From: Rhabdophis nuchalis
Lineage: Eukaryota; Chordata; Lepidosauria; Squamata; Natricidae
Length of the DNA stretch: 64,000 bases
Assembly: GCA_039707465.1 (NCBI GenBank)
Contig: CM077647.1
Location: forward strand, 115,632,610 to 115,696,609
Reading direction: 5' to 3'
A model generated the notes under the pieces. The model was not told the origin of the DNA and did no database searches. It was given only the letters and a program-made list of their open reading frames with translations. This document shows positions 1-10,900 of the stretch, piece after piece (position 1 is the stretch's first letter; every line of letters begins with the position of its first letter). A program made the position numbers and the translations under genes.

Positions 1-370
1 CTAATTGATGCAACTTTCTGCTTTTCCCATAATTTGGTCTGGAATGAATAATCAAAAGCTGCTTTAAGATCAATAAAGGCAGCATGCAATAATACAGCAT
101 TGCTAGTTGAATAATTTTTAACCAAGTGCTGTAAGCCCAAAGATTAATGGTTCCTTTACTTTTTACAAAGCCAACTTGCTCTTCTGCTATAGGTTTCCCT
201 GATCCAGCCAGTCTTTAGGTTTATCTTGGAGGTGATTGGCATAAAGGTTGCTGATGACATTAATCAAGTTAATTGGCTTGTAGTTAAGTCATCTCTCTTT
301 CTCTTCTTAAAGTTTGGCACTAAAATTGCCAGGGCCCTAGTTCTTAGGGATGTATCGTGGTATTAATATG
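1..370 (-). mobile_element. LINE reverse transcriptase fragment, degenerate
   Basis: Read on the minus strand, about 235-290 translates to NYKPINLINVISNLYANHL, followed by a stop-interrupted DWLDQGNL. This is the conserved NYRPISL...KLYA block of non-LTR reverse transcriptases. Further along the minus strand a FIDLKAAFD-like block is still recognisable. Several in-frame stops show that it is dead. The fragment runs off the left edge of the window. The clade is not certain. Confidence 0.6.
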
Positions 371-1369
371 GGTGCAAAATGATGCCAATATTGGAATTCA
401 TTATTCTTATTATTTTTCAATAATTCTGAGGGAATAAGATACAAGCTGCAGTATTAGTATATTTGAATAAAGGTGATTTGATCATGCAGAGTTGACTTGA
501 CAAATACATGCAAGGAAGTGAAGATATAGATTTAATTATGAACAGAAGATCATTCATAATTACAGTTATTTGTATATGACATGAGAAAGAAATGAATCAA
601 AACCCAGGATGATCTGAAATTAGAAGAGGAATGCTAGAAGTAGTATTGTGCAGATTCTGTAGGAATAATGAAATGTCAAAAAAGGAAACCAAAACGCATG
701 CTACAAATGTTTGTTTCCAAGAACAACAATTGAGGAAAAGAAAGTAATTACATGTTATTCAAATGCTGAAAAATAGTAAGCCTTAAGGCTTAGGATATAT
801 TTGGGGTAATTAGAGAAATGTTAATATCAGGCTTGACAATTGGAGGGACACAACTAATATTCTTCATAAAAAGAAAAAAAGGTGAATTATGCAGAGGGAT
901 TAATTTGTTTGGCAGGATTCTGTTCTGAAGCATACACAAAAAATGATGAAAAAATTGCATTACAAATGCAAATATTTTACTCTTCACAATGGAGGTTGGT
1001 TTCTGATTATATGAAAAGTAGTATGTGACAGAAGTAGACTATGCATGAGTAGAAATGCCATGATTAGCAGAAGGCTCAAACCTGATTGGAGAGTAAGAGA
1101 TGTGATTTTTAATATATTCAGAGATAAAGTGTTTTGATAGCGGCATTAAGGTATTTTGCAAGGGGGCAATGGGCAAGTCACTCACTCTTATCCCAACCCA
1201 CCTCAGAGAGTTGTCAATGGGGAAAATAGGGAAGATACATTATGTAAGTTTGTCACTGCTACGACCCAGGTGGTCAAAGTAAGTCAGGCTTCTAGAGAGT
1301 TCCTTATTCCTTTTAACAAATGTTCCAAACAAAGGCCCTCCAACGACCGTTAAGGCTCCATCCCCACAA
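371..1369. other. Unannotated intergenic DNA
   Basis: AT-rich sequence with only short, unsupported open frames. I see no recognisable coding domain, repeat ends or RNA gene here. Confidence 0.5.
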
Positions 1370-1830
1370 TATCCTGAAGGCAGCCACCCTCAGTCTCCCA
1401 AACACAGCACTTGTAGTACAAAGAAAGCCCACAGGTAGAAGCATGCTCACAGGGCAAGATCCAGAGTTCTAAATCCAATCCACAAGACAGAGTCCAGGCG
1501 CAAGACAAGGGCAGTCCTCAGGACAAGAAACAGGTCCCAGACAAGAAGCAGTTCCACGGGTACAGTGAAGCAAAGGCAAAATTCAGGCTACAAGATTAGG
1601 ACTACGTACACATCAAAATGCAGAGACCAATTCTCCAAGTGAGGCAAGGCAAATAGCAACAGACACAAGTGTAAGCCAAAGCAAAGAACTGTTCCTGGCA
1701 AAGACTATCTTCTTGGGCTTCTCCATAAGTTACTCCCCTCCAGGTCTTCCTTGTGAGGAGGGGTGGCTTGCAGCTCTTCTCTGAGTTAGCCTCCACTCAA
1801 CTCTCCTTGCCCTTGGATCAAGTGGAGTAG
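1370..1830. repeat. Interspersed repeat shared with 52090-52460 (possible LTR)
   Basis: The stretch around 1437-1500, containing 'catgctcacagggcaag' and then 'aatccaatccacaagac', and the later block 'gtaagccaaagcaaagaact...' to 'cttgtgaggaggggtgg' recur in the same order at 52225-52460 with scattered changes. That defines a dispersed repeat family. Its AAGACAAG-rich composition and size are LTR-like, but I cannot see terminal TG...CA ends or a target duplication, so the class is an inference. Confidence 0.5.
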
Positions 1831-2189
1831 ACAGCTGTTCCTCATCAAAGAAGATTAGTACCTTTGCCTATTAGGACTACTGATGGTCAGCAGCTGATCT
1901 TCCAGTGTATGCGCAGGGAGGCAGCTCTCCATCTGGTCAACCACCTCCACCAGTGCCTCCACCACTGGGACAACATCATCCTCAGCCCCTGGAGTGCCTT
2001 CTGTGTTGGACAGTCCCAATTTCAACTTCTCCTTCAAACCAGGATCTGAGGGGGCCAATGACAATGAATTATTTGTAAAGTAATAAAGGCAGGATTTTTT
2101 TAAAAAATCTAATTAAAATAAAATAAAAATAAATAAAATTTCTGAGCTTTGTCTAACAGTATCTATCCTAAAAGGGAGCAACCATGTTG

Positions 2190-2525
2190 GGTTTCTACAG
2201 ATAACCCTCATCTTAAAACCATTCGTTTAGTGACTATTCAAAATTAAAACAGCACTGGAAAAAGTGACTTATGGCCATTTTTCACAATCATGACCATTGC
2301 AACATCCCCATGGTCACGTGCTCAAAACTCAAACAATTGTAGTGACCCAGGATCATCTGATAACTTTTTGGGACCTTCTGACAAGCAAAGTCAATGGGGA
2401 AAGCGAATTCACTTAACAACTGTGTTACTACTTAACAACTTCAGTGATTCACTTAACAACTATTGCAAGAAAATGAAGCAAAACTCACTTAACTATCTTA
2501 CTTATCAACAGAAGTTTTGAGCTAT
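2190..2525. mobile_element. Non-autonomous DNA element (MITE), 'TACAGGTAGTCCT' family, diverged copy
   Basis: Contains the repeated phrases 'cacttaacaact', 'catccccatggtcacgtg' and 'gaccttctgacaagcaaag', which recur in other parts of this window. Related copies lie at 20421-20774 (reverse orientation, with clearer ends), 21680-22640, 26400-26880 and 56820-57012. No transposase is encoded. Family membership is based on these shared phrases. Confidence 0.6.
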
Positions 2526-2930
2526 CTATATGTATGAACTACTGCCCCATTTTCTCTGAGTGTGTGTGCTTTAGAAATCCAATCTAATTACAAGATCAAG
2601 TGATGGACATACAAAACATTAAACAGCCACATACTCAAAGGGTCTTGCAGGTCATCTTGGGCAGTGATGGGTACTAAGCCTGGGGTCAAAACCTGGACCA
2701 ACATGAGCGTAATAGGGCCCACCAGGACTAATAGTGATAACTACATTGTGCCTTCTTGAGATATACATTATAGTCAAGACCACTGTTTGAAGATATTTAA
2801 ACATAACTCATCATTATTATTTAATTTTTATAACAGTTGTGTCCAACCTGCAACCCACATGCAGCCCTGGACAGCTAGTAATGTGGCCCCACAAGATAAT
2901 AAAAAAGATAAAAGATAAAATAAGCTCAAC
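2526..2930. other. Unannotated intergenic DNA
   Basis: No coding frame or repeat structure that I can identify. Confidence 0.4.
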
Positions 2931-2936
2931 AGAGAC

Positions 2937-3436
2937 TTCATTTCCTTAGAGTCCTGCGGAAAAATCAGGTGGAACAACGGCTGATGACCTCTTTCTATCA
3001 GTCCATCATAGAAAGTGTCCTCACATATTGTATCACAGTGTGGTATGCTGATTTAACAGTTGCGGAGAGGAAGGCACTACAGAGAGTGATCAATTCGGCA
3101 CAAGAAACCATCGGTTGCCCTCTGACATCGCTGGATAACATCGCCAGATCTCGCTGCTTTAGCAGAGCAAGGAAGATTCTCAAAGATGATTCACACCCTG
3201 GTTGGTATCTCTTTGCCCTTCTACCATCAGGCAGAAGATATCAAAGTATAGCCAGCCGAACGAACAGGTTTAAAGGTAGCTTCTATCCATGGGCTGTGAG
3301 ACTTTTAAATTCAACCGCAATCACTCCATGCACATGCTAGTTTTTTCTTTTTTCTTTTCTCTCTTTTTTGTTTCTGTTATAATTTTGCACCAGTGAAGTT
3401 AAAACCAATTTCATTGTAATTTTTACAATGACAATA
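2937..3436 (+). mobile_element. L2-like LINE 3' end (reverse transcriptase C-terminus and tail)
   Basis: An open frame from 2969 to 3340 encodes a reverse transcriptase C-terminal domain with the diagnostic blocks SVLTYCITVWY, ALQRVINSAQ, LPSGRRYQSI and WAVRLLN. It is followed by a T-rich 3' UTR that ends in 'acaatgacaataaag', the L2-type 3' terminus, and then directly by an (ATT)n tract. The copy is 5'-truncated, so only about 120 codons remain. L2 clade is likely from the tail; a related clade is possible. Confidence 0.75.
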
Positions 3437-3439
3437 AAG

Positions 3440-3517
<78 letters not shown>
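3437..3517. repeat. (ATT)n microsatellite seeded by the LINE tail
   Basis: About 27 uninterrupted ATT units directly follow the L2-type 3' end, consistent with expansion of the LINE tail. It produces spurious poly-Ile and poly-Asn frames in both directions. Confidence 0.9.
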
Positions 3518-3519
<2 letters not shown>

Positions 3520-3539
3520 CATGAACAATATTATATATT

Positions 3540-4050
3540 TTACACGCAGCCCAAGACATTTCCTCTTCTCTCAATGCACCCCAAGCAAGCCAAAAGATTG
3601 GACACATTTTCTAGAAATTTTGGGCTTGGACAATCTGGAATTGCTCCGCCTGCGGTCGGACCTAAACATAGTACACAAAATTGTCTGCTGCAATGTCCTA
3701 CCTGTCAATGACTACTTCAGCTTCAACCACAATAATACACAGGCAAACAATAGATACAAACTCAAGGTAAATCACTACAAACTCAATTGCAGAAAATAGG
3801 ACTTCAGCAACAGAGTGGTCAATGCCTGGAATGCTCTACCCAACTCTTTGTTACATCCTCAAACCCCCACAGTTTCAACCTTGTACTGTCTACGTGGACC
3901 TCACCCCATTCCTAAGAGGTCCATAAAGGGGACATGCATAGTGCACCAGCATGCCTTCCTTCCCTGTCCCCATCTATTTGTATTCATTTCTTCCATTTAT
4001 ATCCATGTTCATATTTATACCTATTATCACCTACATGATTGACAAACTAA
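3540..4050 (+). mobile_element. LINE reverse transcriptase C-terminal fragment, dead
   Basis: The frame from about 3590 reads FLEILGLDNLELLRLRSDLN, then [12 protein letters not shown], then after a stop NRVVNAWNALPNSLL, and so has the C-terminal order of CR1/L2-superfamily reverse transcriptases. A stop near 3799 breaks it. The same family recurs at 34619-34860 ('caatgactacttcagcttcaa'). Confidence 0.65.
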
Positions 4051-4109
4051 TAAAATTATATATATAATTTTATTATAGAATTTATAATTTTATCAGCTCA
4101 AAAAACCTA

Positions 4110-4130
4110 ACACACACACACACACACACA
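4110..4130. repeat. (CA)n microsatellite
   Basis: Short CA run directly beside the left arm of the inverted repeat at 4137. Confidence 0.8.
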
Positions 4131-4136
4131 TATGTG

Positions 4137-4370
4137 TATGTTGGTCTTGTTGTATTCGGGTGTTTTCCCGTGTAAGAATGAGATTGTCTTTCCAACATTT
4201 CGGCAAGATCTCACTTGCCATCTTCAGGCTTTGGTCTGTGGCTGCGTAGGTGCCGCCCTACGCAGCCACAGACGGAAGCCTGAAGATGGCAAGTGAGATC
4301 TTGCCGAAACGTTGGAAAGACAATCTCATTCTTACATGGGAAAACACCGGAATACAACAAGACCAACATA
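4137..4370. repeat. Near-perfect inverted repeat, 114-bp arms, 6-nt loop
   Basis: Arm 4137-4250 is the reverse complement of 4257-4370 with about five mismatches by eye (roughly 96% identity). The spacer is the six bases at 4251-4256. The right arm contains 'gatcttgccgaaacgttgg', a phrase of the kind found in the 3' regions of Penelope-like retroelements, so the palindrome may be two inverted terminal fragments of one. The right arm abuts a truncated CR1 copy at about 4373. No transposase or long reading frame is present. Confidence 0.85.
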
Positions 4371-4372
4371 CC

Positions 4373-5935
4373 TGGACCCAGCATTGTTAGTAAATTATTG
4401 TCCTGTCTCCAACCTTCACTTTTTGGCGAAGGTTGTAGAGAGTGTGATGGCACAACAGTTTCCCCGTCACCTGGAGGAAATTGATTATCTGGACCCGCGC
4501 CAGTCCGGCTTCCGACCCGGGCACAGCACCGAGACGGCATTGGTCGCGTTGGTGGATGATCTCTGGAGGGGCAGGGACGGGGGTTGTTCCTCCATCCTGG
4601 TCCTTATTAGACCTCTCAGCGGTTTTTGATACCATCGACCATGGTATCCTATTGCATCGACTGAAGGGGTTGGGGGTGAGGGGCACTGTTTTATGGTGGT
4701 TCTCCTCCTACCTATCCGGTCGGTCGCAATTTGTGTTGGCAGGGGAGCAGAGGTCGACCTCGAGACCCCTCACATGTGGGGTGCCTCAGGGGTCGGTCCT
4801 CTCGCCACTCCTGTTTAACACATATATGAAGCCGCTGGGCGAGATCATCCGTGGTTTTGGGGTAGAATACCACCTGTACGCTGATGATGCACAGCTGTAC
4901 ATATCTACCCCAAACCACCCCAACGATGCCGTTGAAGTGATGTCCCGGTGTCTGGAAGCCGTACGGGTCTGGATGGGAAGTAACAAACTCCGACTCAATC
5001 CGTCCAAGACCGAGTGGCTGTGGTTTCTGACGTCCCAGTACAACCAGTTGACACCATCACTGGGCATCGGGGGTGAACATCTAGCCCGCGTGGATAGGGC
5101 ACGCAACCTAGGCGTCCTCCTGGATTCCCGGCTGTCCATGGAAGATCATCTGACGGCCGTGGCCAGGGAGGCTTTTTACCAGGTTCGCCTGGTACGCCAG
5201 TTGTGCCCCCTACTAGACCGGGACGCCCTTCGCACAGTCACTCACGCACTCATGACATCCTGTCTAGACTACTGTAACACTCTCCACATGGGGCTTCCCT
5301 TGAGGTGCACCCGAAGACTACAGCTAGTTCAGAATGCGGCCGCACGGGGGATCTTGGGAGCCTCAAGGCATTCCCATGTAACACCGCTCCTGCGCGAGCT
5401 GCACTGGCTGCCTGTGGCCTTTCGGGTGTGCTTCAAGGTGTTGATTACCATCTTCAAAGCGCTCCAAGGTACGGGGCCTAGTTATCTGCGGGATCGTATC
5501 CTACCCACACATCCCTTCGGCTGATTCACTACCAGAGAGGGACTTCTCCGGGTGCCGTCCACTAGGCAGTGCCAGCGGGCGACGCCCTTCCCTGTGGCGG
5601 GCCCAACCCTCTGGAACGACCTACCCCCTGAACTCAGAACTATCACGGACCTCCGCTCCTTCCGCCAAAACTTAAAGACGTACTTTTTCCATCTTGCCGG
5701 CCTGGCCTAATCCATACTATCAAGCTTGCAGACTGAATGCTAAATTGTTTTAATTTGGATTTTAAGGGGTAGAGTTTTTAGGATTTTTAGCACAGGGTTA
5801 TTGGTATTTAATTCCTTTTTAACATTTTATTGTTTGCTACGTTTTATATTTTCCTATTTTAATTTCCTGTGCACCGCCCCGAGTCCCTTCGGGGAGAGTG
5901 GTGCGGTATATAAATTTAATAAAATGAAAATACCT
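4373..5935 (+). mobile_element. CR1/L3 LINE, 5'-truncated, frameshifted reverse transcriptase
   Basis: Starts in the middle of the reverse transcriptase domain (LDPALLVNY) and proceeds through [13 protein letters not shown] frameshift near 4610 then moves into a 347-codon frame (4481-5524) that carries [26 protein letters not shown] and the catalytic motif YADDAQLY. The frame closes at PTHPFG with a stop at 5522, and the C-terminal block SVAGPALWN is shifted. A 3' UTR follows to about 5935, where microsatellites begin. It is the same family as the copies at 6234 and 39143, but clearly more diverged than those two are from each other. Confidence 0.88.
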
Positions 5936-5951
5936 ACACCCGTGAAAATCT

Positions 5952-6001
5952 ACACATACATACATACATACATACATGCATGCATACATACATACATACA
6001 G
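5952..6001. repeat. (TACA)n microsatellite
   Basis: TACA units with two TGCA interruptions, directly 3' of the CR1 copy. Confidence 0.85.
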
Positions 6002-6073
6002 GTTTTGGTTTACGAAAACATATATCAGTCAGTCTCCCTGACTTATTTATTGATCAGCTCAAAAACGTATCAT

Positions 6074-6076
6074 ACA

Positions 6077-6114
<38 letters not shown>
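6074..6114. repeat. (CA)n microsatellite
   Basis: A nearly pure CA run flanked by CACATA. It separates the CR1 copy from the SINE at 6115. Confidence 0.9.
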
Positions 6115-6117
<3 letters not shown>

Positions 6118-6233
6118 ATTAACAGAGTTGGAAGGGACCTTGGTCATCTAATCCAACCCCTTACCCAAGCAGGAGACCCTACATCTGCCTCTACCTAGGA
6201 TTGAACTCACAACCCCCTGATTGGGAGGCGAGA
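6115..6233 (-). mobile_element. tRNA-derived SINE with CR1-type tail, 5'-truncated
   Basis: On the minus strand the element begins with a tRNA-like B-box region ('gttgtgagttcaatcc', compare GGTTCRANTCC) and ends in the CR1 3' terminal sequence ('ggttggattagatgacc' and 'cccttccaactctg'). A tRNA-like head joined to a LINE tail is the standard SINE layout. The A-box half is missing because the next CR1 copy abuts at about 6233. I cannot name the SINE family with certainty. Confidence 0.65.
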
Positions 6234-7198
6234 GCTCCACCTGGATGGGAAGTAACGGACTTAGGCTCAACCCGACCAAGACCGAGTGGCTGTGGTTTCT
6301 GGCTGCCCGATTCAACCAGCTCTCTCCAACGCTGGCCATAGGGGGCGAACATCTTGCCCTTGTGGATGGGGCGCGCAATTTGGGTGTCCTCCTGGATACC
6401 CGGCTGTCTATGGAAGAGCAAGTGACAGCCGTGGCCAGGAGGGCGTTTTACCAGGTTCGCCTGGTTCGCCAATTGCGCCCCCTATTGGATCGGGACGCCC
6501 TTCGCACAGTCACTCATGCCCTCGTGACATCCCGACTGGACTACTGTAACTCTCTCTACATGGGGCTCCCCTTGAGGTGCACCCGGAGGCTTCAGTTAGT
6601 TCAGAATGCAGCCGCGCGAGCAATTATGGGGACCACCAGGTTTACCCACGTTACACCGCTCTTGCGCGAGCTGCACTGGCTACCTGTCGTCTTCCGGGTG
6701 CGCTTCAAGGTGCTAATTATCATCTTCAAAGCGCTCCATGGCTCGGGACCTAGCTATCTGCGAGATCGGATCCTGCCCCATACATCCTCACGACCGATTC
6801 GCTCCCACAGAGAGGGACTTCTCCGGGTGCGGTCCACTAGACTTTGTCAGCGGGCGACGCCCAGGGGAAGGGCTCTCTCTGTGGCGGGCCCGGCCCTCTG
6901 GAACGACCTTCCCCCTGATATCAGAACGACCACTGACCTCCGCTCCTTCCGTACGAAATTGAAGACCTATTTCTTTCGACTGGCCGGCCTTGAATAATTC
7001 TCTCTGTCTATTGATTCCAAATGCATTTTAATGGGTTCTTAATCATTTTTAGCACAGGTAACACTGTTTAATTATGTTTTAAAGTATGTATTTTGTATTT
7101 ATTGTATATTGTTTTTAGTTTCTCCTGTGCACCTCCCCGGGTCCCTGTGGGGAGAGGGTGCGGTTAATAAATCCGAATTTGATTGATTGATTGATTGA
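6234..7198 (+). mobile_element. CR1/L3 LINE 3' fragment, young copy
   Basis: An open frame to 6997 encodes the last ~250 residues of the reverse transcriptase, from [19 protein letters not shown] to the terminal FFRLAGLE, without stops or frameshifts. Residue by residue it differs at only a few positions from the large copy at 39351, so both derive from a recently active subfamily. A 190-bp 3' UTR follows, ending in 'ggttaataaatccgaatttg' and a (GATT)n tail at 7179-7198. It is 5'-truncated, as is usual for LINE insertions. Confidence 0.9.
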
Positions 7199-7209
7199 CC
7201 TATATAACA

Positions 7210-7559
7210 AACAAACCAAGCTGTACCACAACAACAAAAAAGGATGATATATACCCAGATTAAATCAAAGGAAGGATAACAGCATTCGGCACAAGAAATT
7301 ACACTTGTATTAAAAACACTATTTGGCTACTATCATTACTGCATTTTTCTATCCAGTTACTATGACTCTCGCATCAGGCCGACCTTTCCGACTCACGATG
7401 AAACTTCCTAGATCGTCTCAAACGCTCGGAACAAACGACATTCAGAGAAACCAGTTCTACATTTCTATCTCTACGTCGTCGTCTTCTTTTTATGAGAGCG
7501 ACTAACTAAATCATACTTGATACGCTCAAATGCAATGAAAGAGGCGGGCTTTATCCAAG
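7210..7559. other. DCAF7 upstream flank
   Basis: Non-coding sequence between the CR1 tail and the CpG-rich DCAF7 promoter. No feature recognised. Confidence 0.4.
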
Positions 7560-7836
7560 AACGACAACTTCCTCCGCTAATGGTTAATTCCGCGATAACC
7601 AATATGTAAATCTTCTTCGGAGGTTGAGCGAGAGGGAACGTTTCGGAAAACCAATGGGAAGCCTTGGAGTTGAGGAATGGCGTGGTCCGGGGCCAATGAG
7701 AAACCAGAGTTTGAATAGGGTGAATGGAGGAGTAGGGTTAGCCGTCGTCGTTGTGTGAGGTGAAGAAAGACTGTCGGGAGCGATACCTCGGGAGGAGGTC
7801 GTGTGGGGCTGACGAAGTAAAGCCTTCCCGCCCGCC
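7560..7836 (+). promoter_or_regulatory. DCAF7: DCAF7 CpG-island promoter and 5' UTR
   Basis: CpG density rises sharply at about 7560 and stays high past the first exon to about 8170. Three CCAAT pentamers on the + strand, at 7599-7603, 7651-7655 and 7693-7697, are spaced 52 and 42 bp apart. That is the arrangement expected for NF-Y sites in a TATA-less housekeeping promoter. The transcription start is not visible directly but should lie between the last CCAAT and the ATG at 7837. The ATG context (cccgccATGt) is a reasonable Kozak match. Confidence 0.75.
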
Positions 7837-7974
7837 ATGTCGTTGCACGGGAAGCGCAAGGAGATCTACAAGTACGAGGCGCCATGGACCGTCTACGCCA
7901 TGAATTGGAGCGTCAGGCCCGACAAGCGCTTTCGACTTGCCCTCGGCAGCTTCGTAGAAGAGTACAATAACAAG
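7837..7974 (+). CDS. DCAF7: DCAF7 coding exon 1
   Basis: Encodes residues 1-46, beginning [20 protein letters not shown] and ending VEEYNNK, with donor GTGAGC at 7975. The ATG at 7837 is chosen because it gives the canonical N-terminus and no upstream in-frame ATG extends it. Phase 0 end. The exon lies inside the CpG island. Confidence 0.97.
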
Positions 7975-10900
7975 GTGAGCCGACCTGGCAGGGGTCAGCG
8001 GGCGAGGGGAAGCCCCCGATGAGGCTGGGCTGAGGGTCAGGCTCCTCACTGCAGCGCATCCCCGGTCAGTCCTCACCGCCGCCAACGGCCCAGTGAAAGG
8101 CAGCGAGCGTCGGAAAGAGTGGGAGGGGAGGGGAGGGGAGTGTGCGAGAGGCGGAGCTGCCCCGGGGAAGTTTGGTTAGGTTTTTGCCCTGGGAGCATCT
8201 CTGCCCCTTCCAGTTGGTGCCCAGGCTGCTTGCTGCGCCGCGGGCAGGGAGCCGTTGGGATATTTCGTTGCTCTTGGTGTGATGAAAAGAGGAGGAAAAA
8301 ACTGCATCTGCGCACTTTCTGCCTCTCTAGGAAATGAGGAAGGAATACGTTCATTTTCAACCTTGATGGCTTAGAAGTTTGTAACAGATTAACAGAGTTG
8401 GAAGGGACCTTGTAGGTCATCTAGTCCACCCCCAACCCCACTCAAGCAGGAGACCCTACAACATTCCTGACAAATGACAGTCCAGTCTCTTCCTGAAAGC
8501 CTCCAGTGATGAAGTTCCTACAATTTCTGAAGGCAACTTCTGTTCCATGGGTTGATTGTTCTCACTGCCAGAAAATTTCTTCTTATTTCTAGGTTGAATC
8601 TCTCCTTGGTCAATTTCCATCCATTGTGCCTTGTCTGGCCTTCAGGTGCTTTGGAAAATAGCTTGACCCTCTCCTCTCTGGCAGACTCTCAAATATTGGA
8701 AGGCTGCTATCATGTCTCCCCTGGTCCTTTGCACTAGACTAGCCATGCCCAATTCCTGCAATCATTCTTCATATGTTTTCGTCTCCAGTCCCCTAATCAT
8801 CCTGGTTGCTCTCCTCTGCACTTTTTCTAGTATCAACATTTTTTTATAGTGTGGTGACCAAAACTGGATACAGTACTCTAGGTGTGGTCTTACTAGGGCT
8901 TTATAGAGTGGAATTAGTTTTGTTGTTAAGATAAGTACACTGTGTAAAGTTTGCTTGAGATATGCCTGCTACATGTTCCTTCACTATTTTAGTTTAGCCA
9001 AGAGCCCTGCTTAATTTATTACAATGTTGGCCAAGTTGATTCATTTGGGAAACGCACATGCCTGAACTGGAGGTCTATAACTCCCTCCCTTGCTGTTTTC
9101 TTGGAAAGGAAAGGAAAGGAAAGGAAAGGAAAGGAAAATTTAAATTTACAAGGTTATTTAACTTGTGTATTCTGTTTCAGGAAATATTAAACAGTCAACA
9201 GTATTCTAATAGTGTTAGTGTGTGATGCTCCATGGAGCTTCCCAAGTTACCCAAATTGACTGCCATTGCCACAATTGTGGCAGTGAATTCTTGGGTCTAT
9301 GTAGCAACAAAAAAAAACCTTCCTTCTGTTGGCCCCTAATCTCTCTGCAGATTAATTTCAATAATTACACACTGGAAGAAGAAAAATATGTTCATTTCCA
9401 TGTTATTTACACCATACATATTTCTGTTATGTCCCCTTGACTTACTTTGTTCCAAGATAAAGCTCCAGTTACTGTGATCCTTCCTCATATAGGAAGTATT
9501 CCAGCCATTCTAATCTTTGTAATAGTCCTATTTTGCACCTTTTCTAATTCTGTAGTATCATTTTCAAAATGTGTCCGAAACAGTAGCTAAGGTGTAGTCT
9601 TACCATAGGTTTATATAAAGGGAATATTATACTGACAATTCTATGTTTAGTTCTAATAACTCCAAGTTGAATTTTAATATTTTTATAGCAGCTGCAAACT
9701 TGGTTGATATCTTCATTGAACCATCCAACCTGACTCCAAGATACTCTTTTTGGAATTCATTTTAAATTTATGTGCCAACATTCACCCATTTATTTTTAGT
9801 GAACTGCATTCATCATTCTGAAGTCCATTCATCAGGATTGGAAGGTTGCTTTTGGAATATGATATGAATAATGTGATGTGTAATCATTTATGTATTCACC
9901 ATGGTAACTTGAATGATCAGCCCTAATTCCAGATATTTTTATTCAAATAAAAAGTACAAGTGCTTACACCAATTCCTTACCGGAGAACTATTCCTGGAGA
10001 AGTACTCTTCTCCGTGTCTTTTTTGACATTTTCAAAGAAGCTGGAAGGTTAGTGAGAAAAGACCTCTTTGGTTCCTTTTCAACAAGACTAGTCCTATTTA
10101 TTGTTTTTCCTTTAACAATTATTTCACACACACACACCCAGAAACCATTCCAAAGTTCCTTTGTTGCCTCTCAATCTTCTTAGAAAAATTGGGATCACAT
10201 TTTTCCAGTCCTTTGTTTAAAGGTATTGTATTATTTTTTGTGAAAAATTGGCAGTGTTATATTTAAGCACTTCAAGAGTTCTTAGATTGGGGTGTCAAAC
10301 TCAATTTTATTGAGGACCACATGAGGATTGTGTTTGATCTTGGAGGGCAGGGGGCTGGATGTAACCATAATTGCGGGGGGGAGGGACAGCCGGGGTGGGC
10401 ATGACACAGGACCACACCTCCACATAAATGGTTTAATACATTTATGAAAATATAGGCATACATTTCTGTGATTTTGGGGTTTTTTAATACTTACTTGATC
10501 TATTTGATCATCTTATTAGAGAGAGACCAGATTAAAAAACTGTCTCTATAGGAAGACTAGAACTATAAATTATTAACATGGGCTATAGTAGCAAAATACT
10601 GCAAGTTTGACATGTAAAATATTTTACCTTTCCTCCCTTTTCTAACCTTCTGAGTCAAGGGCAGCCTCCCTTCAGCACTCTGAGGGTCCCCTTTTGGGCC
10701 TGGAAGGCCTGGAGCACTCTAGTGGCAAAAACCGGTTGCAAAGGGACGCACCTGCACCCCATTTTCGCTAGCAAAGGCACCATGGTTTGGTCCTTTTGTT
10801 ATTTCCAGGCTGGCCCCATGGGCCAGATCTAAGTGCCACAAAGAAGAGGGAGTCAAACTATTCTCCAAGGCACCTAGGGGCAGGACAAGAAGCAATGGGT

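Noticed and set aside
3337..3607. Frames of poly-Ile and poly-Asn on both strands
   Set aside because: They are translations of the (ATT)n microsatellite, not proteins. The same holds for the frames at 34061-34518.
6115..6233. tRNA-like B-box as a possible tRNA gene
   Set aside because: Lacks the acceptor stem, A-box half and anticodon arm; the CR1-type tail identifies a SINE.
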